Source of the DNA: a virus
DNA: 64,000 nt
Reading direction: 5' to 3' (one strand)
IMG/VR virus record: IMGVR_UViG_3300037391_000010
Location: 1 to 64,000 of that record
Shown: positions 15,555 through 25,410 of the stretch, one piece after another
Layout: each line of letters starts with the position of its first letter
How positions within the stretch are numbered: the first letter of the stretch is position 1
The notes under the pieces: model-generated
Told to the model about the DNA's origin: nothing
Seen by the model: the letters and a program-made list of their open reading frames with translations, nothing else
Databases searched by the model: none
Program-made: the position numbers and the translations under genes

Positions 15555-16920
15555 TTTGCTGGTGATAAATTCGAGCTACGTTGGCAGCCGCGATTTGTGG
15601 TGGGTGGATGACAGTCGCGAGGGGAAGAAAGGTTACAACATCTACCGCGCTTTCGATTATCCCACCAACTGGACGAAGCTTAACGCCTATCCTTGGCCCG
15701 GACATTTCTATCGGGATCAGTCGGCTCTCGAAGAGGTGCTTTACACGATTGAGAAAAAGGACTGGCTCGCACAGGGTACGCCCTACATCGGCACAAACAC
15801 GCCCAACCCCAATCAGGGTCAGGGCAGTTGGGTTTTCCGCATCCCAGATTTCCCTTACTCCGATGTGGTGCAGGGTCGCCCAGTGCTCGCCAACAGTCCC
15901 TATGGAGCCAATGGCTCCCTCATCATTACTGTCATCCTTGACGGGCAAGAATTCAAACCCGCTCGGGTGAGTGGGCTGGACAAAACCATTTGGTTACAGA
16001 TGGACAATACGTTGCCCCTCGGCGGTGCGGTAAGCGCATACCCCCTCAAATCGGATGGTGTGGTGTGGCAGGCCGACTACTCGGGCGTGCAGAAGTTTCA
16101 GGTAAAGTACAAGAAACTCCACAACTTTGTCGAGATTTACGAATCGATGGTTCGTACCTTTTATACGGTTGTACCCATTGGGGAAAATGGGGAACTCCAC
16201 AAGCCCGGTGAGAAAAATACGATGATCGTCAACACGATGGAGGTTGACAAGATCACATGGGAATATCAGGAGATGGTTCGCCGCAATCAGTGGATTTTTG
16301 AAGAGGTGGGAGAGCCCGCCTACCTGATGTTCAAGAAAACTCGTGGGAAACTCTGCGGTTGCTCCGAGACTGGGCTGGGTCAAGCCCGTAGCGCGTGCCC
16401 CGTTTGTTTTGGTGTGGGCATCGTCGGCGGCTATTACGGCCCATACGACTTCATCTACATCCCACCCGACACTGCTCTGACCGTCGAACTCAACGAGGGC
16501 GGCAGGAAGGTGACCCGAGATTCACGCAGCTACCTCGGCCCCACCCCCATCGTTCAGGCTGGCGATTTGATCGTCCGTCGCAACGCCGAGCGGCTGGTCA
16601 TCAATAATGTGCTTTCCAAGAACCCGAGGGGAATCCTCCTTCAGCAAGAGTACATGGCATCTCTTCTGGATGAGGGGGATACGCGGTATCTGATCCCGAT
16701 CAACACTGGACTGCCAACAATCTACAATCCCGTCGTTCGTCCCGATCCGAATGATGGCGAAGCAGGCCCGTTCGTCGGGAACAAGGGGCCGTCTGGCGGG
16801 CCGAATCCTACTGGCAGCGGCGAGCCGATCTTTGATCCGCGCACGGTTCCCGGTAAGGATTGGGAGAACCCGCACATCCAGATTGGCCGCACTCCGACGT
16901 TTGGGAAAATCCAAACTTAA
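15544..16920 (+). CDS. Putative virion protein with zinc ribbon
   Basis: I choose ATG 15544, with GGAAGG upstream and an 11-base overlap with the small gene; an earlier ATG at 15463 would bury the whole small gene. The 458-residue product is beta-rich, with a central Cys motif (CGCSETGLGQARSACPVC) that looks like a zinc ribbon, and a flexible Gly/Pro/Asn C-terminal tail. Its place between probable neck and tail genes suggests a structural role. Family not recognised. Confidence 0.6.
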   Translation: MITNLLVINSSYVGSRDLWWVDDSREGKKGYNIYRAFDYPTNWTKLNAYPWPGHFYRDQSALEEVLYTIEKKDWLAQGTPYIGTNTPNPNQGQGSWVFRIPDFPYSDVVQGRPVLANSPYGANGSLIITVILDGQEFKPARVSGLDKTIWLQMDNTLPLGGAVSAYPLKSDGVVWQADYSGVQKFQVKYKKLHNFVEIYESMVRTFYTVVPIGENGELHKPGEKNTMIVNTMEVDKITWEYQEMVRRNQWIFEEVGEPAYLMFKKTRGKLCGCSETGLGQARSACPVCFGVGIVGGYYGPYDFIYIPPDTALTVELNEGGRKVTRDSRSYLGPTPIVQAGDLIVRRNAERLVINNVLSKNPRGILLQQEYMASLLDEGDTRYLIPINTGLPTIYNPVVRPDPNDGEAGPFVGNKGPSGGPNPTGSGEPIFDPRTVPGKDWENPHIQIGRTPTFGKIQT

Positions 16921-16953
16921 CGGACTTTCGGAGACCTATTTAGAGGGCATACC

Positions 16954-17475
16954 ATGGACGCAAACGCACTAGCAAGCGCGGTCGCAAAGACTGCTCGAAT
17001 CCTGACCGAAGAAGACCTACCGAACGGGAACCCCGAACTCCAGAAGATGGTCGGTGATCCTGACGACTTCCGCACCTCTACTTTCGCTCAGTTTGCTCCA
17101 AACCCGGGCAACTTGCTCATGCCCAATCCTCTGTCACCAATCGAAGGCGATGAAGTTTTCTTTGCCTACATGATGCCCGGTGCGATCTTCCAAGCACACG
17201 ACGGCAGCCAGTGGTGGATTTTGGGTTACGACTATCGCGGTCAAGTTGAGATCGAGAACCGCTGGTATCCACGTATTCACGCTCAGGTGAGCGTTTACGA
17301 CGTTCGCCGTTCCATCGATCAGTGGATTGAGCCTATCCAGCAGACGGTTCCACCGCCTCCTCCGGGCGTCAATTACGACGCACAGCCCGTCACCATCGTC
17401 GATCACGAAGACTTCGGCGCTGTGGACGACCTGTCTACAGGCCATCCAAATCGTGGTGGTTCGGGCGGTTGGTAA
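16954..17475 (+). CDS. Putative virion protein
   Basis: The 173-residue product has a compact aromatic core (FFAYMMPGAIFQAHDGSQWW, LGYDYRGQVEIENRWYP) and a Pro-rich, Gly-ending tail. It is preceded by ACGGACTTTC and AGAGGG, a leader shared with the next gene. It probably belongs to the neck or tail; no family recognised. Confidence 0.55.
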   Translation: MDANALASAVAKTARILTEEDLPNGNPELQKMVGDPDDFRTSTFAQFAPNPGNLLMPNPLSPIEGDEVFFAYMMPGAIFQAHDGSQWWILGYDYRGQVEIENRWYPRIHAQVSVYDVRRSIDQWIEPIQQTVPPPPPGVNYDAQPVTIVDHEDFGAVDDLSTGHPNRGGSGGW

Positions 17476-17512
17476 AACGGACTTTCTGTTGCAATAACAG
17501 AGGGAATTAACC

Positions 17513-19300
17513 GTGATTGACCTAACTGGGGCCAACCTCGTCGCATACTTGCAACGACTCATCCGTCCAATTGTTGAGCAGAACCCGAGGTTTCGCAACG
17601 CTCTGGGCGATGTAACTTTCCCTGCCAATAGCAATCCAACCACAGCCCTGCGGTGGAAAGACCTTCAGGTCATCGTCAAGACCGTCACCACATCTGGAAC
17701 CAGATTATCCTTCGACTATTTCATGTTCACCGAACGCGGTCGAGCCATCCTCTGTAAGGTAGCCGACAAGGATGGTCTCTTCATTGAGTGGACGAAAGAG
17801 ATCGACCCCACGCAAAAGACTCCCCAAGCGGGCGTCTACTACATGAACATCGACTACGTGAGTGAAGAGACTCGCGACGTTGGTCTGACCGTTCAAAAAT
17901 ACATCTGGGTTGAAGGCAAGGGTGCCGCGACGGGAGCGATGGGCTCCGTCGTTACATTTCGTCCGAACATCATTGATCCATCCACGGGGCAGCAAGTAGA
18001 CTTGAACACGTTGATAGCGACAGACCCATCAACGGGCACTGCCGTGACTTTCAACGCCATGAACTCATCGTTCGGCGGCACGATCACCCTCATTCTCCCG
18101 TGCACCAAACTCTGGTTGACCTTCTCGAATGGCACCGCACTCATCCCCAACACCGATTATTGGTACGAACGACCAGTCACGGAGTTGATTTGTCAGTCCA
18201 CTGTTGGCGGGGCAGAGATTCTGGGCATCTCAGGCGCGTATGTGTCGGTGACGTTCACCGACCAGAACGGCTACGAGCTTCGTCCGAACATTGACTACCG
18301 CTTTTACGGCAGTCCTCAGTACATCCAGATTTCGGCTCAGTCGCCTCCCGGAAGTACGATCACGGCGAACATGATAGCGAAACTCAATCCCTACACGACA
18401 TCGCCCGTCAACTCCGAGAACATCATCAACATCGGAATGCTGCCGAGTCAGAGCTTGGCGACGAATCAGGTGTTCATCCATACGACGCAGGGGAACTACA
18501 CCGACCCAATCGTGAACACGGACGGCACGATCACACTCCCAGTTCTGCTCCAGCCCGGCGACACGTATCGGTACGACATCCGCATCAACGCGGGTACATT
18601 CAAGGCCGTCGCCAAGAAGTGGGAAATCAACAGCTTAGTGATCGTCGATCCCAACACCATTGAGTACGCCAAGCCCGATCCCAATCAACAAGGTAGGTGG
18701 GAGCCCATCAGTGCGTCTTTCGTTCAGAACGCCGCAGGTGACCCAAGTCAGCTTGCGGGCGTCGTCCAGACCTCGGCTGGGAAGCCGCTGCTCGACCAAA
18801 ACGGTGATCGGAGCTACATCTTCCCGGGCCTGTGGCTGGCCTTTGGCGACATAGCCGTAAAGGGCGATCAGGCGGCGGTCATCATAAGTCCTTCATTAAC
18901 AGAGACTTACCAAGTATACGGCTCAAAGGAGAACCTTACCTTTACGCTGGAAATCAAGTCTAATGACCTCCAGACTTCATCCGATCTGGCCGAGATGATT
19001 AAGCAGCATCTCCTTATCACAAGCCGTACTAATGTGGAAGCAGACGGGTTAACGATCTTCGAGGCGACCCGCGACTTCGTGGGTGAGTCTCGCGACCCAT
19101 CGGGAACGGCGTCGAACTACATCTACAACGTGACCGTGACGGCTTCCGCCGACTGGAAATTGTTTAAGCCTCTGGTGACGAGGTTGGTCAGCTTCGAAAT
19201 TGTCAATAAGCCCTACACGGGCAACTTCGCTGGAAATCTCCAAGCTACGCCGAGAATGGCGGCATTCGGCACGACGATGTTCGTTCGGAGTTATGTGTAA
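17513..19300 (+). CDS. Putative large virion protein (tail/baseplate region)
   Basis: The 595-residue product starts at GTG 17513 behind AGAGGGAATTAACC. It begins with a helical segment (LVAYLQRLIRPIVEQNP) and is then almost entirely beta, with repeated strands ending in N.DYWY or N.DYRFY turns. No signal peptide or enzymatic motif. Its place directly before the FmdB-like and sheath genes suggests a neck, sheath-terminator or baseplate part. Family not recognised. Confidence 0.6.
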   Translation: MIDLTGANLVAYLQRLIRPIVEQNPRFRNALGDVTFPANSNPTTALRWKDLQVIVKTVTTSGTRLSFDYFMFTERGRAILCKVADKDGLFIEWTKEIDPTQKTPQAGVYYMNIDYVSEETRDVGLTVQKYIWVEGKGAATGAMGSVVTFRPNIIDPSTGQQVDLNTLIATDPSTGTAVTFNAMNSSFGGTITLILPCTKLWLTFSNGTALIPNTDYWYERPVTELICQSTVGGAEILGISGAYVSVTFTDQNGYELRPNIDYRFYGSPQYIQISAQSPPGSTITANMIAKLNPYTTSPVNSENIINIGMLPSQSLATNQVFIHTTQGNYTDPIVNTDGTITLPVLLQPGDTYRYDIRINAGTFKAVAKKWEINSLVIVDPNTIEYAKPDPNQQGRWEPISASFVQNAAGDPSQLAGVVQTSAGKPLLDQNGDRSYIFPGLWLAFGDIAVKGDQAAVIISPSLTETYQVYGSKENLTFTLEIKSNDLQTSSDLAEMIKQHLLITSRTNVEADGLTIFEATRDFVGESRDPSGTASNYIYNVTVTASADWKLFKPLVTRLVSFEIVNKPYTGNFAGNLQATPRMAAFGTTMFVRSYV

Positions 19301-19308
19301 GAGGAAAA

Positions 19309-19359
19309 ATGGACTTTAGAAGCCACAATCAGAGACGTTTTCTGGGGAGTTTTCAATGA
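19309..19359 (+). CDS. Possible 16-residue leader peptide
   Basis: ATG 19309 follows GAGGAAAA and reads MDFRSHNQRRFLGSFQ, with its TGA overlapping the ATG of the next gene (ATGA). Ribosomes finishing it could restart on the zinc-ribbon gene. The short length makes it only a suggestion; the same sequence may just be a leader. Confidence 0.25.
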   Translation: MDFRSHNQRRFLGSFQ

Positions 19360-19694
19360 TTTACGAATTCAAATGCCACGACTGCGGCCTTATTTTGGAG
19401 CATCTTTGTCCGATGGGAGAGCAGCCAAGCTACAAGAAATGCCCGAAGTGCGGTAAGCGGTGCGAGCAAACAATCTTCGCACCTTATGTAGCGACGAGCG
19501 GCATGAGTCAGGCCCCGCTGGATGTTGTGATCGGGCGAGACGCTGAAAAGCGTTGGGATCGCATCCACGAGCGGCAAGGAGTTCGTGACAAGGTTCGCAA
19601 GGAAAGCGGTAAAGCGGGGCTGACCAAAGTTGGGCAAGACGAATACAAGTCCCACGACAGACCGCTCGATTTTGTCCCGACACGCGGGAAGTAA
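19356..19694 (+). CDS. FmdB-type zinc-ribbon protein
   Basis: The 112-residue product opens MIYEFKCHDCGLILEH and has KKCPKCGKRCEQ: Cys7, Cys10, Cys29 and Cys32 form the single zinc ribbon of the FmdB/CxxC_CxxC_SSSS family. The C-terminal part is charged and helical (AEKRWDRIHERQGVRDKVRK). In phages such proteins sit near tail genes; the role is unknown, perhaps nucleic-acid binding or virion assembly. Confidence 0.75.
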   Translation: MIYEFKCHDCGLILEHLCPMGEQPSYKKCPKCGKRCEQTIFAPYVATSGMSQAPLDVVIGRDAEKRWDRIHERQGVRDKVRKESGKAGLTKVGQDEYKSHDRPLDFVPTRGK

Positions 19695-19721
19695 AGGTCG
19701 AAAATCTTAGATTAGTGAGAG

Positions 19722-19757
19722 AAATCGACTTCCAGTCTCCTAGATTGAAGTCAATTT
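19722..19757 (+). promoter_or_regulatory. Hairpin in the leader of the tail sheath gene
   Basis: AAATCGACTTC (19722-19732) pairs with GAAGTCAATTT (19747-19757) over 11 positions with one mismatch, around a 14-base loop. It ends just before AGAGGG, the ribosome binding site of the sheath gene, so it may stabilise the mRNA or set expression of this high-level protein. Confidence 0.45.
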
Positions 19758-19772
19758 TAAGAGGGAAAACCC

Positions 19773-22700
19773 ATGGCACTGTTCACATCCTACGCACCAC
19801 CGGGCGTCTACACGCAAGTAATTCTGCAAACCAACTCGGCCCCTACGCTGGGGACTGCCCGTATTCCCGTAATCATCGGTGAAGGTCAACAGTTTTTCAG
19901 CAACAACAACGTTGAGTTGTTCCGTGGTTCCTCCTCAGTTCAGGATGACCAGTCGGTCAGTGAAAACATCTCGAACCAAGTCACAGGGTTGACTCGCACT
20001 TTCAACACGAGCTTCTATCCAGTCACAGACGGTACTGGCAAGGGCGTGATCTCAAACAACCCCACTGACGTTCAAGTCGAATCGATTGACCAGAGTGGCA
20101 ACGTTGTTCCCGTAACAGTGATCTCACTGAACGGTGCAACGGGCGTATTCACAACGCAACTCATCATCCCCACGGGCTTCGAACTTCTCATCACCTACTT
20201 CTTCAAGCGCGGTGACACGTTCATCGGCATTGGCGGTGTGGCTCCGTACAACGTCCCAGAAAACCTTCTGTCACAGATTCCGAGCACGGCATCCCTGACA
20301 GTGGACGACAGCGGCGGCTCACCTCCGGGAACTCAGTCGGTTGTGTTGGGTCTCTCGACTCCCGGTCAGACGGGTAATCTCGTCACCCTCCAGTTCGTTG
20401 CAGGTGCAGCGGTTCCAGATGCTCAGGCGGTTGGCGGTGCAGGCACAGACGCCATCTCGATCAACATCACAGGTCCGAGCGCAACACGTACCCTCGCTGA
20501 TCTCGTCAGCCTCGTCAACGCTGGTATTCCAACGCTCGACGGCGGCTACCTCACGGTCACAACGACCACGGGCGCACTCAATGCTCCTCTGACGGTAAGC
20601 TCTGGTGCACAGCCCTTCATGGGCGGCAGCGGCGGCAACAGCAACACGGTGTTCAAAGTCGCCCACACCCCAATCGTAGACGGCACCAACGGTGGTGTGG
20701 TCACGACTGACGTGACGAAGGTGATCGTTCAGGTGAACGGCAACCCAGTCACAGTCGCATCGTTGAACGGTGCGGCAGGAACCTTCACGTTGGCTTCGCC
20801 TGTTTCCGCGCCAGTCGCGTTGGGCGGAACTACAACGTCCTTCACGATTCAATACTACTTCAACTCGTGGCAGAATACGTATGACTTGCTTCCCGGTCAG
20901 AACATTGCTTCGATCACTCAGGTCGGTCTCGGCCCGAATCGTGCAGACTTTGTTCAAGGAACGGATTACGTCCTCGGCAGCATCACTGCTCCCGATGGTT
21001 CCACAGTCCAGACCATCAATTGGGGTGCTTCGGTATCCTCAGCAATCGGACAGTCGGCTGCTGGTGAACTCGCCAATTTCACTCCTGCTGAAGTCACTAC
21101 CGCACTAAGGGACGATCAAGTCTACCTCCGTCCGCTCGCGGGCGCTGTGAACGGCAAAAACACGATCTTCACCCTCCCCGATGTACCAGTGGACGGTAGC
21201 GGTCTCAGCATCACGACCGACAACCCCGCATTGGTTCAGGTCTACGTCGGTTCCGATCCGCTGGAAGCTTTCCTCACTGGCGCTGTACGTGTGGCTACAC
21301 TCTCTGGTGCAAACCAGCTTGTGACCCTGTACAATCCTCCAGCGTCAGGCAGCAACGTGTACGCCTCGTACTACCGCAGCCAGTTGGCTGACCACCAGTA
21401 CAGCATCACGGTCGTCAACCCGGGCTACGCTGGCAACGGCACTTTCATCATCACCGATGAGCTTGACCGCGTTGCTCCGCTTGTGACATTCAATTTGTCC
21501 GCAAGCAGTGTTGCTCAGAACGGGCCATTCCAAGATACGGGCGTGGTTTACCCGAATGACTTCTCCGATGCACAGGCTCAGGCAGGTGCGGCGGTCGATG
21601 AAACAGTCACCCTGACCTTCAACAACGACGGCAACTCCGTCACCGTCCCCGCTATTCAAGCGAGCTTGGCTCTGACTTTTGGTGCTGGGACGCTGACGTT
21701 CCATGCGACCGCTCCGGGCGCAGGCGGCAACCTTGTTCAGATCGCAATCGATACGACAGATTTGAACGCTGACCCGATTGCGGTTAATGGCGACATCGTT
21801 ACCATCTACGCAAACTGGGCAGGCACTCCTCTGACTCTTGCTCAGATCGCGGCTTTGTTCCCATCTGGCGAAACGATTGATGGTGGACAGATTCTATGCA
21901 CCGCAAGTGGCACGACCTCAGGTCAGGCCGCAACGACTGGCGCAACGAACCTGTCAGGTGGTGCAAATGCAATCACCAGCCCCGTCACGCACAGCTACAC
22001 GGTTTCTTCGAGCAACTCGAAGGGTTCGGGCTCGCTGAACAACATCGGCTATCTCGATCAGACTTACGAGGACCTTGCAACTGGGTTCCGCGTGACGATT
22101 GTCAACCCCAATGACCATGCGGGTTACGGGGTTCCAAGCATCCCAGCGGCCTATAACTTCGAGCCGGGCGACAAACTCATCTTCAACGTGTACGCCGATG
22201 CAACGGGTGCCAACGCAGCCGTCCGCAATGCGGGCACGCCGGGTATCGCTCCCGCACAGGCGAACAACCTGATCGCAATTCAAGGTCTCGACACCACGGT
22301 CATCTCGAACTTCGGTTCGACCGCTGGCGACTCCGTGATTGTGAGCACGTTCAACAAGAGTGGTAACGACCCGAGCATCGGTGAGTTCTACTATGTCTCG
22401 TACACAACCGCAAAGACGGCGGCTGATTACGCGATCCATCTTTACACCGATCCAAAGGTTGCTTACGCCGCCTACGGTCAGCCGAGCACAGTCAACCGCG
22501 TCTCTCTCGCCATCCAATTGATGTCCGCGAACGGCGTGCAGACTTTCGGCGTCGTCCAAGTCCCAGTGGTTCCCGGCACCAATCAGGGAACTTCGCAAGA
22601 CTTCATGAACGCAATCCAGACGCTCACCGTGAACCTCCCGGGCACGAATCAGAAGGCAAACATCATCTGCCCACTGAGCACTGACCCGACTGTTCACCAG

Positions 22701-23435
22701 TTCTTGAGCCGTCAGTTGACCACGATGGCGAACATTCGCTACAAGGGCGAGGCAATCGGCTTCGTCGGTTACGATCAGTTCCAGACGCCAAGCACGATGC
22801 GTGCAAACGCTCGCGGCTTGTTGAATCAGCGTATTATCGCAATCGGTGCCCCAGTCGCAGGTATCCTCATCACCAACCCGAACACGGGTGTGGCGGTGGA
22901 GTATGCAGTAAGCGGCGAGTTTATGGCAGCCGCCATGATGGGCTTGAACGCAAACCCCTCGAACGATGTGGCTCAGTCCCTCACGTTCCAGAATTTGGTT
23001 GGCTTCAGCCGCCTGCTCGTGACTTACGACGACCCAACACTGGACGCAATGGCATCAGATGGTTTGACCGACCTGCTGAACAACAACGGCAGCTTGCTCA
23101 TCCGTCACTACAAGACCACTAACCCGTCGAACCCGCTCACCAGCGAGCCGACAGTCACCACGATTTCGGATTACGTGGCACAAGTGTTCCGTTCCGACCT
23201 CAACCAGTTCATCGGTCGCAAGCTGCTCGACTCGCTCGTTACCGACATTCAGGTGGTCTGCAACGCCCGTCTGTCGTCCTTGGTCAACCAGCAGATCATC
23301 AGCGGTTACCAGAACTTGTCGGTCGTGCAGGACCCGAATGATCCGACGCAGGCCGATGTCACCGTTACATACAAGCCGATGTTCTGCTTGCTGTACGTGA
23401 GCGTCACCTTCGTGGTTCAGACGCAATTGAGCTAA
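19773..23435 (+). CDS. Tail sheath protein, enlarged
   Basis: The 1220-residue product begins with FTSYAPPGVYTQVI, the typical sheath N-terminus, and ends with a helical-beta domain (DYVAQVFRSDLNQFIGRKLL, QVVCNARLSSLVNQQIISGY, final strand LLYVSVTFVVQTQ) as in contractile sheaths. Usual phage sheaths have 400-700 residues; here the middle has repeated beta modules. Three copies of a VDG.GGV...V.VNG..V.V.SLNGA.GTFTL type unit lie near 20020-20220, 20650-20880 and 21118-21390, followed by two Thr/Gly-rich domains. They probably project outward. It is the strongest evidence that the phage has a contractile tail. Confidence 0.82.
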   Translation: MALFTSYAPPGVYTQVILQTNSAPTLGTARIPVIIGEGQQFFSNNNVELFRGSSSVQDDQSVSENISNQVTGLTRTFNTSFYPVTDGTGKGVISNNPTDVQVESIDQSGNVVPVTVISLNGATGVFTTQLIIPTGFELLITYFFKRGDTFIGIGGVAPYNVPENLLSQIPSTASLTVDDSGGSPPGTQSVVLGLSTPGQTGNLVTLQFVAGAAVPDAQAVGGAGTDAISINITGPSATRTLADLVSLVNAGIPTLDGGYLTVTTTTGALNAPLTVSSGAQPFMGGSGGNSNTVFKVAHTPIVDGTNGGVVTTDVTKVIVQVNGNPVTVASLNGAAGTFTLASPVSAPVALGGTTTSFTIQYYFNSWQNTYDLLPGQNIASITQVGLGPNRADFVQGTDYVLGSITAPDGSTVQTINWGASVSSAIGQSAAGELANFTPAEVTTALRDDQVYLRPLAGAVNGKNTIFTLPDVPVDGSGLSITTDNPALVQVYVGSDPLEAFLTGAVRVATLSGANQLVTLYNPPASGSNVYASYYRSQLADHQYSITVVNPGYAGNGTFIITDELDRVAPLVTFNLSASSVAQNGPFQDTGVVYPNDFSDAQAQAGAAVDETVTLTFNNDGNSVTVPAIQASLALTFGAGTLTFHATAPGAGGNLVQIAIDTTDLNADPIAVNGDIVTIYANWAGTPLTLAQIAALFPSGETIDGGQILCTASGTTSGQAATTGATNLSGGANAITSPVTHSYTVSSSNSKGSGSLNNIGYLDQTYEDLATGFRVTIVNPNDHAGYGVPSIPAAYNFEPGDKLIFNVYADATGANAAVRNAGTPGIAPAQANNLIAIQGLDTTVISNFGSTAGDSVIVSTFNKSGNDPSIGEFYYVSYTTAKTAADYAIHLYTDPKVAYAAYGQPSTVNRVSLAIQLMSANGVQTFGVVQVPVVPGTNQGTSQDFMNAIQTLTVNLPGTNQKANIICPLSTDPTVHQFLSRQLTTMANIRYKGEAIGFVGYDQFQTPSTMRANARGLLNQRIIAIGAPVAGILITNPNTGVAVEYAVSGEFMAAAMMGLNANPSNDVAQSLTFQNLVGFSRLLVTYDDPTLDAMASDGLTDLLNNNGSLLIRHYKTTNPSNPLTSEPTVTTISDYVAQVFRSDLNQFIGRKLLDSLVTDIQVVCNARLSSLVNQQIISGYQNLSVVQDPNDPTQADVTVTYKPMFCLLYVSVTFVVQTQLS

Positions 23436-23439
23436 ACCG

Positions 23440-23461
23440 AGGGGCGGCGAAAGCTGCCCTT
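23440..23461 (+). promoter_or_regulatory. GAAA-tetraloop hairpin after the sheath gene
   Basis: AGGGGCGGC and GCTGCCCTT pair over 9 positions (two wobble pairs) around a GAAA loop, 5 bases after the sheath stop. No T-run follows, so it is more likely an mRNA-stabilising or processing hairpin than a terminator. Confidence 0.5.
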
Positions 23462-23485
23462 CACGACTTGAAACGGAGCTAGGGA

Positions 23486-23920
23486 ATGTTAATAACACCG
23501 CAGGTGACGCAGGCAAACGGGATCATTAAGTTGAAGCTTGTTGCTACGTTCATCGGTGACCCGACTGATGCGAGCGACAAAGCGAATATCGCGGCTTTCG
23601 GTGATCCGCAGGTTAACATGGCGGGGTCGTTTCAGGACCCGCTCAATCCTGCGTTCACGTTTTTGTTTCCCGCTACCGACGTAATAGTGGGGATCACGAC
23701 GCAGATGAGTTCGAAGACGACACGCTTCATGCTGGCTCTGCCGAATGGACAAAATCCAAACCAGCCAGCCCCAATTCAGGGTGAGTTGGATTGCATTACG
23801 ACGAACCCGAGTGAAGCATGTGAAGCGTATTACACGGTTATGTGCCAACGTATCACGCAGTCAATGTTACTGCTCCGACAGAAAATGTTAGTGCCGACGT
23901 TGACAACGACAACGATTTAA
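23486..23920 (+). CDS. Putative tail protein
   Basis: The 144-residue product is beta-rich with a helical end (ITQSMLLLRQKMLVPTLTTTTI). ATG 23486 follows CGGAGCTAGGGA. It sits between the sheath and a large linker-rich protein, so a tail role (tube-associated or chaperone) is likely. Family not recognised. Confidence 0.5.
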   Translation: MLITPQVTQANGIIKLKLVATFIGDPTDASDKANIAAFGDPQVNMAGSFQDPLNPAFTFLFPATDVIVGITTQMSSKTTRFMLALPNGQNPNQPAPIQGELDCITTNPSEACEAYYTVMCQRITQSMLLLRQKMLVPTLTTTTI

Positions 23921-23930
23921 GAGGATAACG

Positions 23931-25406
23931 ATGAGTAAGTTGATGGAACAACGCAAAGCGGCACAGACAAAGAAGTCAACCATTCTCTTGTCCATCGAAA
24001 CGGCACAGGATGCAGTCAACATCGGGAAATCGCTGATGAATGCATACCAAGCCGAGGGTAAGAACGACGAGCAGTTGGAACAAGTCGTAAAGCATTTGGA
24101 AACGCTGCTTCACAGCCAGCCAGACCAGATGCAATCCGAAGGCGCAATGAGCGTCGAAGATTATTTCGACGATGCCGTTCTGCCTGAAGTGGCACGTCAA
24201 GCCAAGAACGAGGTAGATATGATCGCACAGAAGCGCAGGGAAGCACGTCCCGCACAAGTAACGAACCAGCCAGCAAAGGTGCCAGCCGCCCAGCCGCAGA
24301 TGGCTTCCGATGAGAAGACCTCCGCCGTTGGCAACGACGCATTCTCGACTGACCGTGACGAACAGGGCAACCCCAAGGCACCTCAAAAGGCCGAAGTTCC
24401 CCGTCTCGCCGCAAAGAAAAAGGAAGCACAGCCCGAAGCTGCTCCCATCGCTCCTCCTGCCGCCCCGCCCGCACCCGCTGCTGGTGGTGGATCGCTCGAT
24501 GCTCTCTTCGCCAAGCTGCCGTCCGACTTTGTTGCCGATCTGGTGAAGAAGCTGACCAGCCTTGAAGGTTTTGAACAGGACAAGGACGTACAGGCCGCTG
24601 TCGAGAATCTGGCAGGTATCCTCCAGACTCGTCCAGTTGAAGCTGCTCCTGCTCCCGCCGCACCGGGAGTCACCGCCTCAAAGAAGGGCGGCGATTTCGG
24701 TGGTAAGCAAGCTCCTCCGTTCGGCAAGAAAGATGAAGCCAAGAAGGACGAAAAGAAGGACGACAAGGAAAAGAAAGCAGCATTCGGTGGTCTGCGAGTT
24801 GTCGCAGCCGAGAAGGTTGCCGTGGCTCCTCCGGGCCGTGAAGATCAGGTGAAGGCACTCAAGAAAGAAGACGTAGATAACCCCTACGCCGTGGCATGGG
24901 CCAGCTATAACAAGGGTGACAAGAAGGGCGCTCTCAAAGCTGCTCACGCTTGCATCGCAAAGTTCGCCGCCGCAGGCTTCTTCTCATGGGATCAGTCAAC
25001 TGGCGACGTTACGGAATCGGGTGGGCGCACTCCTGAAGTTGCGGAAGCCCACAGCAAGATTGATGAAGCTCCCGCCCATCTGGAACGTCCTGATACGACG
25101 CTCCCGATCAAATTAGCTGGCGAGATGACGGCTCAAAAAGCTGTAAAGGAGGCGGAAAGGCTGGGTCAGGAACTAAAACAGACCTACCTTGACGCCAAGT
25201 CGATCTGCACGGTGAACGATAGCCGTCCAGTTCGCGAGTTCGTAGAGAGTATCTTCCGCGCAGGTGCGATGGCCGATAAAGCCGTCAAGACCTTGAACAA
25301 GCAGGTCATGCAGGAAGAGTCCGAGGAAGCAGCCGCAAAGGTTCGTGAGAAGAGCAACAAGAAGTCTTCTTTCAAGGGCTTGGCGCTGGTAGCTTCAGCG
25401 GAATAA
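23931..25406 (+). CDS. Ala/Pro/Lys-rich virion-associated protein with DAFSTDRD motif
   Basis: The 491-residue product has a helical N-terminus (1-110), disordered Ala/Pro and Lys/Asp linkers (about 110-185 and 240-285) and a helical C-terminal domain (about 310-491). Residues 134-153 read NDAFSTDRDEQGNPKAPQKA, nearly the same as in the protein at 52691-53752. It may be a tape-measure-like, scaffold or internal virion protein. Many K-A-A and A-S-K sites between domains could be protease sites. Family not recognised. Confidence 0.6.
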   Translation: MSKLMEQRKAAQTKKSTILLSIETAQDAVNIGKSLMNAYQAEGKNDEQLEQVVKHLETLLHSQPDQMQSEGAMSVEDYFDDAVLPEVARQAKNEVDMIAQKRREARPAQVTNQPAKVPAAQPQMASDEKTSAVGNDAFSTDRDEQGNPKAPQKAEVPRLAAKKKEAQPEAAPIAPPAAPPAPAAGGGSLDALFAKLPSDFVADLVKKLTSLEGFEQDKDVQAAVENLAGILQTRPVEAAPAPAAPGVTASKKGGDFGGKQAPPFGKKDEAKKDEKKDDKEKKAAFGGLRVVAAEKVAVAPPGREDQVKALKKEDVDNPYAVAWASYNKGDKKGALKAAHACIAKFAAAGFFSWDQSTGDVTESGGRTPEVAEAHSKIDEAPAHLERPDTTLPIKLAGEMTAQKAVKEAERLGQELKQTYLDAKSICTVNDSRPVREFVESIFRAGAMADKAVKTLNKQVMQEESEEAAAKVREKSNKKSSFKGLALVASAE

Positions 25407-25410
25407 GGAA

